A stretch of 64,000 nucleotides of DNA from Thermoactinospora rubra (GCF_002093975.1 NZ_MSZZ01000005.1:62001-126000); one strand, 5' to 3'; numbered from the stretch's first letter, positions 1 through 7,256 are shown. A program made the numbers and translations. The notes: a model not told the origin generated them from the sequence alone.

Positions 1-208
1 GAGTTTGCCCCGAAGCTACCCATGGGTAACATAACTCGGGAGACCGCTGTTATGAGCCCGCGGGGCACCTGGCAGTCTGGTCGGGGGGAGGGAGCCGACC
101 CGGACCCTGGGAGCGGCGGAGCCGGTCCAGGGGGCGAGGCGAGGCGGACTCGACCCAGCAGTGAAGCAGGAATCCGAGCATGCGATCACGGGAGGTCGGC
201 CACCGGCC
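1..208 (+). promoter_or_regulatory. Upstream region of etfBA
   Basis: I see no credible gene here. A 12-bp perfect palindrome (TACCCATGGGTA) lies at 17-28, followed by the more AT-rich TAACATAACT, which could hold a promoter. A CCCTGG/CCAGGG inverted repeat spans 105-131. A Shine-Dalgarno-like GGAGGT at 191-196 sets the etfB start at 209. The promoter assignment is a guess. Confidence 0.3.
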
Positions 209-988
209 ATGAACATCGTCGTCTGCGTGAAGCAGGTCCCCGACACGGCGACCGAGCGCAAGCTCCGGTCCGATGACAAGACGCTCGACCGCGACGCCGC
301 CGACGGCGTGGTCAACGAGCTTGACGAGTACGCGGTCGAAGAGGCGCTGAAGCTCAAGGAGGCTCACGGCGGCGAGGTGACCGTCCTCACCATGGGCCCG
401 GCCAAGGCCACGGAGACCATCCGCAAGGCGCTGGCCATGGGCGCCGACAAGGCGGTCCACCTCAGCGACGACGCGCTCCACGGCTCCGACGCGCTGTCCA
501 CCTCCTACGCGATGGCCCAGGCGCTCCGCAAGATCGGCTTCGACCTGGTGATCCTGGGGTCGGAGTCCACCGACGCGCGCACCGGCGTGCTGCCCGCGAT
601 GCTGGCCGAGCGCCTCGGCGTGCCCCAGCTCACGCTGGCGCGCAAGGTGGAGGTCGACGGCTCCTCGATCGCCATCGAGCGGCTGACCGACTACGGCTAC
701 GACAAGGTCGAGGCCTCGCTCCCGGCCGTCGTGTCGGTCGTGGAGAAGATCAACGAGCCGCGCTACCCGTCCTTCAAGGGCATCATGGCGGCCAAGAAGA
801 AGCCGGTGGAGACGCTCGGCATCGCCGACGCCGAGATCGACGCCGCCCAGGTCGGCCTGGGCGCCGCCTGGTCGGAGGTCGTCGACTTCGCCGCCGCCCC
901 GCCGCGCGCGGCCGGCACGATCGTCAAGGACGAGGGCGACGGCGGCGCCAAGCTCGCCGACTTCCTCGCGTCGAAGAAGTTCATCTGA
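209..988 (+). CDS. etfB: Electron transfer flavoprotein beta subunit
   Basis: This is the small subunit of the ETF heterodimer, which binds AMP and passes electrons from acyl-CoA and related dehydrogenases to the membrane quinone pool. The protein has 259 residues, normal for the family. It opens with the typical MNIVVCVKQVPDTATER strand and carries the TDARTGVLPAMLAERLG segment near residue 125 that belongs to the ETF fold. I chose ATG 209 over an in-frame upstream ATG at 161 because GGAGGT sits 12 bases before it and the protein then begins where homologues do. etfA follows after 20 bp, so the two form an operon. Confidence 0.95.
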   Translation: MNIVVCVKQVPDTATERKLRSDDKTLDRDAADGVVNELDEYAVEEALKLKEAHGGEVTVLTMGPAKATETIRKALAMGADKAVHLSDDALHGSDALSTSYAMAQALRKIGFDLVILGSESTDARTGVLPAMLAERLGVPQLTLARKVEVDGSSIAIERLTDYGYDKVEASLPAVVSVVEKINEPRYPSFKGIMAAKKKPVETLGIADAEIDAAQVGLGAAWSEVVDFAAAPPRAAGTIVKDEGDGGAKLADFLASKKFI

Positions 989-1008
989 GAGCCGGGGTTT
1001 GAGCTGAC

Positions 1009-1962
1009 ATGTCGGAAATTCTCGTACTCGTTGAGCACGTCGACGGCGAGGTCAAGAAGGTCACCCTCGAACTGCTGACGCTGGCCCGCTCCCTGGGCAC
1101 CCCGGCCGCCGTGTGGGCCGGGCCGGGCTACTCCGGCGACGCCAAGGCCAAGCTGGCCGAGTACGGCGCGGAAAAGATCTACGTCGCCTCGTCCCCGGAC
1201 ATCGTGGACTACGTCGTGGCCCCGAAGGCCGAGCTGCTCGCCCAGCTCGTGTCCTCGGCCTCCCCGGCCGCCGTCCTGGTCGCCGCCACGGCCGAGGGCA
1301 AGGAGATCGCGGGCCGCCTGGCCGTCAAGACCGACTCGGGCGTCATCACCGACGCCGTCGGCCTGGGCGAGGGCTTCGTCGCCGACCAGTCCATCTTCGG
1401 CGGCGGCGTCAACGTCCACTCGCGCGTCACCAAGGGCACGCCCATCGTGGCGGTCCGCCCCAACTCCACGCCTCCCTCCCCCGCCCCGGCCGCCGGGACC
1501 GAGGAGGAGGTCTCCGTGACCCTCTCCGACGCGGCCCGCGCGGCGCGCATCGTCGACCGGGTCAAGCAGGAGAAGGGCGCGCGGCCCGAGCTCACCGAGG
1601 CCGCCATCGTGGTCTCCGGCGGGCGCGGCGTCGGCTCGGCCGAGAACTTCTCGATCATCGAGGAGCTGGCGGACTCGCTGGGCGCCGCCGTCGGCGCCTC
1701 GCGCGCCGCGACGGACGCCGGGTGGTACCCGCACCAGTTCCAGGTCGGGCAGACGGGCAAGACGGTCTCGCCGCAGCTGTACATCGCGGCCGGCATCTCC
1801 GGGGCCATCCAGCACCGGGCCGGCATGCAGACCGCGAAGACCATCGTGGCGATCAACAAGGACCCGGAGGCGCCGATCTTCGAGCTGGCGGACTTCGGCG
1901 TGGTGGGGGACCTCCACCAGGTCGTCCCGCAGCTCACCGAGGAGATCAAGAAGCGCAAGTAG
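1009..1962 (+). CDS. etfA: Electron transfer flavoprotein alpha subunit
   Basis: The FAD-binding subunit of ETF, 317 residues, of usual length. The N-terminal half (about 1-170) is the ETF alpha/beta domain. The C-terminal FAD domain (about 195-315) shows VVSGGRGVGSAENF, the GASRAATDAGWYP loop, QVGQTGKTVSPQLYIAAGI and the terminal INKDPEAPIFELADFGVVGD. These are the classic FAD-contacting motifs. It pairs with etfB just upstream. The downstream hairpin at 1981-2013 probably ends the transcript. In mycobacteria, as I recall, etfBA (fixAB) is likewise followed at some distance by the cysteine desulfurase and mnmA genes. Confidence 0.95.
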   Translation: MSEILVLVEHVDGEVKKVTLELLTLARSLGTPAAVWAGPGYSGDAKAKLAEYGAEKIYVASSPDIVDYVVAPKAELLAQLVSSASPAAVLVAATAEGKEIAGRLAVKTDSGVITDAVGLGEGFVADQSIFGGGVNVHSRVTKGTPIVAVRPNSTPPSPAPAAGTEEEVSVTLSDAARAARIVDRVKQEKGARPELTEAAIVVSGGRGVGSAENFSIIEELADSLGAAVGASRAATDAGWYPHQFQVGQTGKTVSPQLYIAAGISGAIQHRAGMQTAKTIVAINKDPEAPIFELADFGVVGDLHQVVPQLTEEIKKRK

Positions 1963-1980
1963 CGCTTCACTGCTGGCTCG

Positions 1981-2013
1981 GCCCATGCCCTTGTGTTCCA
2001 CAAAGGCATGGGC
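1981..2013 (+). terminator. Hairpin after etfA
   Basis: GCCCATGCC at 1981-1989 pairs with GGCATGGGC at 2005-2013. An inner TTGTG/CACAA stem (1991-1995/1999-2003) closes a 3-nt loop, with one C/A mismatch at 1990/2004. It starts 18 bp after the etfA stop. There is no U tract, as is common in actinomycetes. Confidence 0.7.
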
Positions 2014-2046
2014 TTCGCTCCGCGCCTGAGTGCTCAGGTTGCGCTT

Positions 2047-2109
2047 CGTGGGAGGCGTCCTTCGGACGCCTCCCACGCCCCCGATGCGAGGGGACTGCCA
2101 TCCCCTCGC
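2047..2109. repeat. Two further tandem hairpins downstream of etfA
   Basis: A perfect 14-bp stem (CGTGGGAGGCGTCC at 2047-2060 with its complement at 2064-2077, loop TTC) is followed nine bases later by a perfect 9-bp stem (GCGAGGGGA 2086-2094 / TCCCCTCGC 2101-2109, loop CTGCCA). With 1981-2013 this makes three unrelated hairpins in 130 bp. They may be backup terminators or mark the edge of the accessory segment that begins here. Confidence 0.55.
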
Positions 2110-2182
2110 GCTCCCGGGGCGCGAACCCGCTCCAGAATCGCTGATTGTGTGACCGTGCCGGGCATGGCCTTCGGGCGATCAG

Positions 2183-2365
2183 GTGATTCGACACCGGATC
2201 TGGTGGCGGGCGAAGCCATGGGTCCGGTTACCAGTGGCTCTCACGCTTCTTGTGCCACTCTCGGCTGACTGGTGCGGATTCTTGTGGCCTCTATGGCAAG
2301 GGCGAACCCGTGGCCGTCGCCGAAACCCGGAGGACGTAGCGCTGCGGGATAATGGGGATGTTTAG
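2183..2365 (+). CDS. Possible small Trp-rich membrane protein
   Basis: A 60-codon frame starts with GTG at 2183 and ends at TAG 2363-2365. It encodes six tryptophans, a basic N-terminus (MIRHRIWWRAKPWVR), a hydrophobic stretch (residues about 16-36, PVALTLLVPLSADWCGFLWP) and a basic tail with RGRRR. This would suit a single-span membrane protein. No close family is recognised. Third-position GC is lower than in neighbouring genes and the ribosome-binding site is weak, so it could be a chance frame. Confidence 0.3.
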   Translation: MIRHRIWWRAKPWVRLPVALTLLVPLSADWCGFLWPLWQGRTRGRRRNPEDVALRDNGDV

Positions 2366-2485
2366 CTCTATCTATATAGATATCTTTACTTAAAGGTGAT
2401 TGTGGACTTAATGGTAGAAATGTCTTGCTAGCCGAAAGTGCTCCAGAACGACCTCTCCGTCGTCTAAAGTTGCAGGTCGCTCAGT
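2360..2485 (+). promoter_or_regulatory. AT-rich stretch, probable CRISPR leader
   Basis: This is one of the most AT-rich stretches of the window. It contains a 14-bp perfect palindrome TATCTATATAGATA (2369-2382) and lies directly upstream of the first CRISPR repeat. The repeats read in the same orientation as the Escherichia coli type I-E repeat, whose leader lies on this side. AT-rich leaders are usual for CRISPR arrays. The call rests on position and composition only. Confidence 0.5.
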
Positions 2486-2633
2486 ATGCTCCCCGCGCGC
2501 GGGGATGGTCCTCGACGTGACGATCAGGTCGACGCTGTCGTCGGATGCTCCCCGCGCGCGCGGGGATGGTCCCGGAGATCGCGATACAGCTCTAGCCGTA
2601 CTGCAATGCTCCCCGCGCACGCGGGGATGGTCG
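2486..2633 (+). CRISPR. Orphan three-repeat CRISPR array, type I-E-like repeat
   Basis: Three copies of a repeat of form ATGCTCCCCGCGC-N-GCGGGGATGGTCC start at 2486, 2545 and 2606. The spacing is 59 and 61 bp, leaving two spacers of 33 nt (2512-2544, 2573-2605). The 61-bp period is that of type I-E (29 + 32). The first repeat lacks 2 nt in the stem and the last ends GGTCGC instead of GGTCCC, so both outer repeats have decayed. The repeat resembles those I know from actinomycete type I-E systems. No cas genes occur in the window, so the array is orphan or acts with a distant cas locus. Confidence 0.85.
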
Positions 2634-2667
2634 CAGCTTGGATGATCCGGCCCACGCTCTTGGAAGG

Positions 2668-2815
2668 GGTACGGCGGCGCGGGATGCGGCGTTGTTCCAG
2701 CCACCCGGAAGGCTGGAAGATCACCGCGCCGCCGTACCGTGTGCGGGCGCGATGGAGCGGGGACGGGGCATCCTCGTGACCGCGCCCACCCGAGGATGTG
2801 CCGCCCCATCGCGCC
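2668..2815 (-). ncRNA. Double-hairpin element downstream of module copy 1
   Basis: Hairpin A pairs 2668-2682 with 2724-2738 (15 perfect pairs). It encloses CCAGCC/GGCTGG (2697-2702/2711-2716) with an 8-nt loop. Hairpin B pairs 2746-2760 with 2801-2815 (14 of 15) and encloses CATCCTCG/CGAGGATG (2769-2776/2791-2798). The element begins 6 bp beyond the stop of the 56-residue gene (minus strand), so it would form the 3' end of that transcript. The second copy at 51478-51624 keeps both hairpins, with one compensatory pair change in each. The A/C mismatch at 2756/2805 becomes a G-U wobble in a minus-strand RNA. It may be a terminator or a functional RNA. Confidence 0.6.
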
Positions 2816-2820
2816 CCGTC

Positions 2821-2991
2821 TCAGGGGTCGAGGTCGTCAGGCAGGGCGAGGTAACGAGCGATCACTGCGCGGCCATCCGAGCTGGCCAAGGCATTCTCCC
2901 AGGAGCCGAAGAAGGTGATCAGACAGTCACAGACGTACTGCGAGCTGGGCGAACCGCTGGTCAGCGAGAAGAGGCTCGACACCGAGTACAT
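2821..2991 (-). CDS. Conserved 56-residue protein, module copy 1
   Basis: This small gene has no family I can name. Its ATG (2991-2989) shares one base with the TGA of the upstream gene (TGATG), so translation is probably coupled. The product begins MYSVSSLFSLTSGSPSSQ and ends ARYLALPDDLDP, with the core CDCLITFFGSWENALAS. The paralogue at 51631-51801 has the same length, the same TGATG junction and near-identical core and C-terminus. The copies differ mainly at residues 6-20 and at third codon positions, which argues for selection on the protein. The FFGSWENALA stretch could be an amphipathic helix. Confidence 0.75.
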   Translation of the reverse strand: MYSVSSLFSLTSGSPSSQYVCDCLITFFGSWENALASSDGRAVIARYLALPDDLDP

Positions 2992-3329
2992 CAACGGTCA
3001 CCGTCCTCGACTGCTGTTGACTTGTCATGGGTGGCGCGCAGATCCCGGTACCGGAAGGCGATGCGCTGGGCGGCCCGCTCCGGGTCGTGAGCCGGATGCC
3101 AGGCGTAGACCGTCCTCTTCCGGCGGTCGTCCCAGCTCGCACGCCACCAGAACCGGTCACCGTCGCACCACACCACCAGGCCCACCCAGACGGACACCAG
3201 AGCGAGCCCGTACCCGTCGTGAACGTCGGCCTCGATGCCCAGTTCCCGCAGAGCCAGCCGTAGCCGCACGGCTGACGCCACGGGGGCTGGCTCATCGGCG
3301 GGCGTGGCCGTGTCATAGAGCACCTGCAT
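2991..3329 (-). CDS. Trp-rich protein of unknown function, module copy 1
   Basis: A 112-residue protein. The first 20 or so residues are variable. The conserved part runs from the helix RLRLALRELGIEADVHDGY through the strands GLALVSVWVGLVVWCDGDRFWWR to KRTVYAWHPAHDPERAAQR and ends in a basic FRYRDLRAT. It looks like a small alpha-beta fold; I assign no function. The paralogue at 51801-52127 keeps DVHDGYGLALVSVW, GLVVWCDG, RFWWR and TVYAWHPAHDPE. It is followed by the overlapping 56-residue gene and lies divergent from an XRE regulator at 3473. The start is ATG 3329. Confidence 0.75.
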   Translation of the reverse strand: MQVLYDTATPADEPAPVASAVRLRLALRELGIEADVHDGYGLALVSVWVGLVVWCDGDRFWWRASWDDRRKRTVYAWHPAHDPERAAQRIAFRYRDLRATHDKSTAVEDGDR

Positions 3330-3472
3330 GATTCCATCCGGATCAGTCGGTTCGGGTGACCGTTGAGAGTTACGCTGGGTTGTGCTGTCCGCGCTGGTCG
3401 TAACGGTAGGGCCGGCGTATCCGACGGAAAACTGACCGGATGTACGAGTGGTGACGGTGATGGTAGGGACTC
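3330..3472. promoter_or_regulatory. Divergent promoter region of module copy 1
   Basis: The 143 bp between the divergent starts must hold both promoters. It contains two copies of GGTAGGG (one near 3405, one just before the 3473 start; the second is a possible ribosome-binding site). I see no convincing operator palindrome here, unlike in the equivalent region of copy 2. Confidence 0.35.
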
Positions 3473-4612
3473 ATGACTCCTCCTGGCTCCGCAGCACTGA
3501 CCAGCGGTCGGGGTAACGCGGAACGCGCCCGAGAGGGCCGCATCTCAGGCTATGTGCTGAAGGTCATCCGAGAGTCGATCGGTCTTACCCAGGAGCAGTT
3601 CGCCGAGCACCTCGGCGCGGACACGACGACGATTCAAGGGTGGGAGACGGGCAGGCGGCCGCTCATGGCGATGCCTCTCGGCTCCTTCTTGCGGCTGCGT
3701 CACGTGCTGGTTCGCATGGGGACACGTTCGCAACTGATCACACAGTTGGAGACCGCGCTTGAGGCGGACCGCTTCATCGGCTACGTCATGGGATGTGAGC
3801 GAAATGACCCCATCCGGCCTGACCACCTTCTGGCGACATGGGTGATCACTCGTCGCTTCACCGACTTGTTGGTCTGGCCGTTCACGCAGCAACCTCCGTC
3901 GGTGCTGGCCGACGCGAGCAGGACGATCACTCGGCGAGGCCCGGTCGCCACTGCCCCCCGTCTCCTCCCCGAGGAACGGGCGCACTTCTTCGACCATCTC
4001 AAGATGGCGGCCGAGCGCGCCGACATCGCCGATGCCTCCGGCCTTCTGCTCCGTCGCCAGGCCCGTTACGTGGCCGGTTTCGATGACCGCCCGGACACCG
4101 CCGAGTGGCTGCGGCACATGCAGAAGGCCGAAGAACGGCGCGCCGGCAGAAGCCGCGAGTGGACACCCGCATGGGCAGTCATCCGGTCGGGTGCGCACTC
4201 CCTTGCCCGGCTCGGTGACCGTGAGGGGCTGCGCCACTTCATTCGCACAAGGCTCGCAGACGAGCCCTGCGAGGTCGCCAACCTCAACTACTGGGCGTAC
4301 TGGCTCGGCGAGGTTCCCGACTCGCAGACCACGGACCTTTTCATGGTCGAGCTACGACCCGAGCAGTGGCGGGGGACCACCGTCCTGCGCCACCTCGCCG
4401 GCAAGCTGGACATGGCTAATCCCTACGTCGATGTGGTCGTGCACACGATCTGGGCGCTGGTCATGCTGTGCCCTTCAGCGCTTCACGGCCGACTCTCGGT
4501 GGAGCTCGAAGACGGCGCAACGCGCATGCTGGACGAACCGGAACTCTCATCCCAGGCTCGCCGCGAGCTTGAGGCAGTCCTCTACGCTCTGCGCATGATC
4601 CACCGAGGTTGA
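3473..4612 (+). CDS. XRE-family helix-turn-helix protein with long C-terminal domain
   Basis: A 379-residue DNA-binding regulator. Residues about 25-62 form a Cro/XRE helix-turn-helix: SGYVLKVIRESIGLTQEQFA, then HLGADTTTIQGWETGRR. The remaining 300 or so residues are mostly helical, rich in Arg and Trp, and lack a recognisable enzyme motif. They resemble the TPR-like sensor region common in Streptomyces and Streptosporangiaceae XRE regulators. ATG 3473 follows GGTAGGGACTC. An HD phosphohydrolase follows after 12 bp, and the two-gene module lies divergently upstream. Codon usage is less extreme than in backbone genes, consistent with acquisition. Confidence 0.75.
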   Translation: MTPPGSAALTSGRGNAERAREGRISGYVLKVIRESIGLTQEQFAEHLGADTTTIQGWETGRRPLMAMPLGSFLRLRHVLVRMGTRSQLITQLETALEADRFIGYVMGCERNDPIRPDHLLATWVITRRFTDLLVWPFTQQPPSVLADASRTITRRGPVATAPRLLPEERAHFFDHLKMAAERADIADASGLLLRRQARYVAGFDDRPDTAEWLRHMQKAEERRAGRSREWTPAWAVIRSGAHSLARLGDREGLRHFIRTRLADEPCEVANLNYWAYWLGEVPDSQTTDLFMVELRPEQWRGTTVLRHLAGKLDMANPYVDVVVHTIWALVMLCPSALHGRLSVELEDGATRMLDEPELSSQARRELEAVLYALRMIHRG

Positions 4613-4624
4613 GAGGAGCCCCAC

Positions 4625-5200
4625 GTGACGGACGACCTGTCCCGGCTGTCGGGATGGCTGAACGAGGTCGGCCTGCTCAAGCGGTACAAGCGGACCGGAT
4701 GGCTGATAGCCGGGGTCCGTGACCCCGAGAGCATCGCGGAGCACTCCTTCCGCACCGCCGTGATCGCAGCCGTGATCGCCGCCTTGGAGGGGGCCAACCC
4801 GGAGCGAGCGGCGTTCCTCAGCCTCTTCCACGACACCCAGGAAACCCGAGTCACCGACATCCCCTACATCGGCAAGCGCTACCTCAAGGCCGCCGCAAAC
4901 GAGGACGTCACCACTGACCAGATGCGGGGACTGCCCTCCTCTGTCGCTGACACGATCACCAACGCGGTTGGGGAGTACGAAGAGAAGATTTCTCGCGAAG
5001 CGGTCTGCGCACGCGATGCCGACAAACTCGAATGCCTCATCCAGGCGATCGAGTACCGCGAGCAGGGGCATCAGAACGTGCAGCCATGGATAGACAGCTC
5101 ACTGGCCGCACTCAGGACCACCTCGGCCAAACGGCTGGCCGAGGCAGCCCAAAGCCGCGGCACGCTGGAATGGATGGATCGCGTTCTGTACGGCGACTGA
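4625..5200 (+). CDS. HD-domain phosphohydrolase, YfbR-like
   Basis: A 191-residue HD-superfamily metal-dependent phosphohydrolase. The family member YfbR removes the 5' phosphate from deoxynucleoside monophosphates. The motifs are in order: PESIAEHSFRTAVIAAVIA (first His), FHDTQETRVTDIPYIGKRYL (the HD pair with the family-type E-x-R-x-x-D) and a downstream RDADKLECLIQAIEY that supplies the last metal ligand. The GTG start at 4625 follows GAGAGGAG. It is co-transcribed with the XRE gene. Copy 2 of the module has a NUDIX hydrolase in the equivalent place, so nucleotide turnover is a shared theme. The exact substrate is unknown. Confidence 0.8.
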   Translation: MTDDLSRLSGWLNEVGLLKRYKRTGWLIAGVRDPESIAEHSFRTAVIAAVIAALEGANPERAAFLSLFHDTQETRVTDIPYIGKRYLKAAANEDVTTDQMRGLPSSVADTITNAVGEYEEKISREAVCARDADKLECLIQAIEYREQGHQNVQPWIDSSLAALRTTSAKRLAEAAQSRGTLEWMDRVLYGD

Positions 5201-5262
5201 AGGCGGGCTCCGGCATTCGCCGTACTGGCTGGACCCAGTGCGCGCCCGGCTGCACCTGGCGG

Positions 5263-5481
5263 GTGCGGGCGATACGGATCGACAGGCTGGACCACCTGGT
5301 CCTCACCGTCGCCGACGTCGAGACCATGGTCGACTTCTATACCCGGGTCCTCGGCATGACCCCGGTCACCTTCGGAGACGGCCGCCGGGCGCCCTTCCGG
5401 CGCACGGGCCCGATCGACAGCGTGTACCTGCGCGATCCCGACGGCAACCTGATCGAGATCGGCGTCCCTTCGCCGGCGTGA
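5263..5481 (+). pseudogene. VOC/glyoxalase-family gene with internal deletion
   Basis: The frame encodes a clear vicinal-oxygen-chelate N-terminus (RIDRLDHLVLTVADVETM then VDFYTRVLGMTPVTFGDG) and a clear C-terminus (GPIDSVYLRDPDGNLIEIG). The middle 50-60 residues of an ordinary single-domain VOC protein are missing. FGDGRRA runs straight into FRRTGPIDS with no frame change. The second metal ligand region is therefore lost and the protein is probably inactive. GTG 5263 is the nearest plausible start, 62 bp after the HD gene. An in-frame deletion remnant is the simplest reading. A small DNA- or ligand-binding derivative cannot be excluded. Confidence 0.7.
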
Positions 5482-5535
5482 GCCCATCGGGCGCCTCGAT
5501 TACGCATTCCCCGCGCATCAGGTCGGTGGACCGAG

Positions 5536-5991
5536 ATGGCGACGACATGGGCGCCCTTGGGTACAAACCCGCCTGAGAGCGACATGCTGCACTGGCACTG
5601 CTACACATGGACCGGCGCCGGCGACGACCTGCGAGGGGAAGTCGAGCGGCGACCCGACTCGCCCGGGTTCCCCAGCTCGCCGGTGCCGCCCATGCTGACC
5701 GGCGACTGGCTGGCCAAGCCGCGCACCCGCATCGCCGCCACCTTCACCGACCTCGCCGAGGTCGTCGCCTGGCTGCGGCAGCAGTACGGCTCGGCCCGCC
5801 AGTTCTTCCCGCGCCCCGCCGACGAGGCCCGCATCGGCCTGGACGCGCGGCTGGACCTGGCGCGAGACCTGCTGCCGCGCGGTGTGGACGTCCAGTGGGG
5901 CTTCTGGCTGACCGGCGGGCGTTTCACCACCATCGCGGCGATCTGCTGCCCCAACCGGCACGTCTCCCATTCTTGCCCGTCTCGTGGCTGA
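5536..5991 (+). CDS. Hypothetical protein
   Basis: A 151-residue frame with strong third-position GC, so probably real. I do not recognise the family. Visible features are an aromatic N-terminus (MLHWHCYTWTGAGDDLR from the second ATG at 5584), LAEVVAWLRQQYGSARQFF around residue 80 and DVQWGFWLTGGRFTTIAAICCP near the end. The start is uncertain, either ATG 5536 or ATG 5584, since neither has a good ribosome-binding site. It converges with the MFS gene after a 27-bp gap. The C-terminus after residue 135 looks non-conserved in style and may come from a frame change. Confidence 0.5.
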   Translation: MATTWAPLGTNPPESDMLHWHCYTWTGAGDDLRGEVERRPDSPGFPSSPVPPMLTGDWLAKPRTRIAATFTDLAEVVAWLRQQYGSARQFFPRPADEARIGLDARLDLARDLLPRGVDVQWGFWLTGGRFTTIAAICCPNRHVSHSCPSRG

Positions 5992-6018
5992 CCGCCGTGC
6001 GCGATGTCCGGTCGATCG

Positions 6019-7212
6019 TCACGCGGCGCGGGCGAGTTCGCGTTCCTCCTCCGCCACCGGCGCCCGGACGGCGATGCGGGGGCGGGGGAGGAGGCGGGAG
6101 GCCGCGGCGATGGCCAGGCCGAGCACGACGGCCAGCCCGAGCGCGGTGCGCAGCGAGGTGACGTCGGACAGGAAGCCGATCACCACCGGGCCGAGCAGCA
6201 GGCCGGCGTAGCCCATGGCGCCCGCCTGGGCGATCGCCGGGCCGGGCCGGTCGGTGGCGGTGCCGGCCAGCGACATCGTCATGGGCGCGATGGTCGCCAC
6301 GCTGACGCCGACGAAGAACATCGCCGAGACCGCCACGAGCGGCGTGCCCGCGGTGAGTACGACGGCGTAGAAGGCGGCCGTGGCCAGGCCGGAGACCGTC
6401 ATCATGCCCTTGGCGCCGAAGCGGCCGCGCAGCCGGTCGCCGGTCACCCGGGCCAGCAGCATGCCCAGCTCGAACACCGGGTAGCCGAGCGCGGCCACGG
6501 CCTCGGGCGCGCCGAGCGAGTCGCGCACGAACAGGCCGTTCCAGTCGGCCACCGCGCCCTCGACCATGAACGCGAAGAACATGATCGCGCCCAGCATGTA
6601 GACGACCGGCGGCATCCTCCTGCGGTCCGCCGGGCGGGAGGCCGCCGCGGCGGGCGTGTCGGGCAGGTAGGTACGGCCCAGCAGCACCACCAGCGGCAGC
6701 GACACCAGCGCCACGACGGCCAGGTTGGCCTCCAGCGACAGGCCCAGCGCGATGGCCAGCGAGCCGAGCAGGCCGGCGGCCATCGCGCCGACGCACCAGC
6801 CGGCGTGCATGCCGTTCATCAGCGGCCGGCCGTAGGCCTGCTCCACCGTGGAGCCCTGGGAGTTCATGGCCACGTCCATCACGCCGAACGACATGCCGAA
6901 CAGCGCCGAGGCGAGCACCAGCAGCGGCAGGTCGGGCGCGAGGGCCAGGCCGAGCATGGACAGCGCGGTCAGGGGTCCGCCGATCCGCAACACCGCCTTG
7001 CTGCCCATGCGCGCCATCACCGCGCGCATCGACTGCATGGTCACCAGCGCGCCGAGACCCCACGCGAGCAGGATCCCGCCCACCGCCGCCTCCGACAGGC
7101 CGAGTTTGTCGGTCAGCGCGGGGATGCGCACGGTCATCGTGCCCACCATCAAGCCAGCAAGGACGAAAGTGAGGATCGCCCCGTAACGGGCCGTCCTCAG
7201 AGCGCGGGTCAT
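6019..7212 (-). CDS. MFS transporter (YbjJ-like)
   Basis: A 397-residue major facilitator with about 12 hydrophobic segments. The N-terminus is MTRALRTARYGAILTFVLAG and the loop FGVMDVAMNSQGSTVEQ recalls the YbjJ-type subfamily, in which that MN-x-Q segment follows the fourth helix. The last 25 residues are a charged cytoplasmic tail. An AAGGAG ribosome-binding site precedes ATG 7212. A TetR-type gene lies upstream on the same strand, with a hairpin between them, so this transporter is probably the regulated partner. Substrate unknown; efflux of a small molecule is the likeliest role. Confidence 0.8.
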   Translation of the reverse strand: MTRALRTARYGAILTFVLAGLMVGTMTVRIPALTDKLGLSEAAVGGILLAWGLGALVTMQSMRAVMARMGSKAVLRIGGPLTALSMLGLALAPDLPLLVLASALFGMSFGVMDVAMNSQGSTVEQAYGRPLMNGMHAGWCVGAMAAGLLGSLAIALGLSLEANLAVVALVSLPLVVLLGRTYLPDTPAAAASRPADRRRMPPVVYMLGAIMFFAFMVEGAVADWNGLFVRDSLGAPEAVAALGYPVFELGMLLARVTGDRLRGRFGAKGMMTVSGLATAAFYAVVLTAGTPLVAVSAMFFVGVSVATIAPMTMSLAGTATDRPGPAIAQAGAMGYAGLLLGPVVIGFLSDVTSLRTALGLAVVLGLAIAAASRLLPRPRIAVRAPVAEEERELARAA

Positions 7213-7237
7213 GGCAGACTCCTTTCACCACAAAACA

Positions 7238-7256
7238 GGCACGGCTCAGCCGTGCC
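7238..7256 (-). terminator. Hairpin between tetR-like gene and MFS gene
   Basis: GGCACGGC (7238-7245) pairs perfectly with GCCGTGCC (7249-7256) around a 3-nt loop. In the minus-strand RNA it is followed by TGTTTTGTGG, a weak U tract. It lies between the regulator stop and the transporter ribosome-binding site and may lower read-through into the transporter. Confidence 0.6.

Noticed and set aside
763-2076. Long open frame on the minus strand opposite etfBA
   Set aside because: It is the antisense shadow of strongly supported etfB and etfA. The composition (Arg, Gly, Asp, Val-rich, no domain) is typical of high-GC mirror frames.
2408-2809. Minus-strand frame across the CRISPR array and hairpins
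   Set aside because: It translates repeats (HPRVRGEH-type repeats), a known artefact of open frames across CRISPR arrays.
2668-2815. Retron or attachment-site interpretation of the double hairpin
   Set aside because: There is no reverse transcriptase or integrase gene near either copy and no tRNA gene to serve as an attachment site. I kept only the structural claim.
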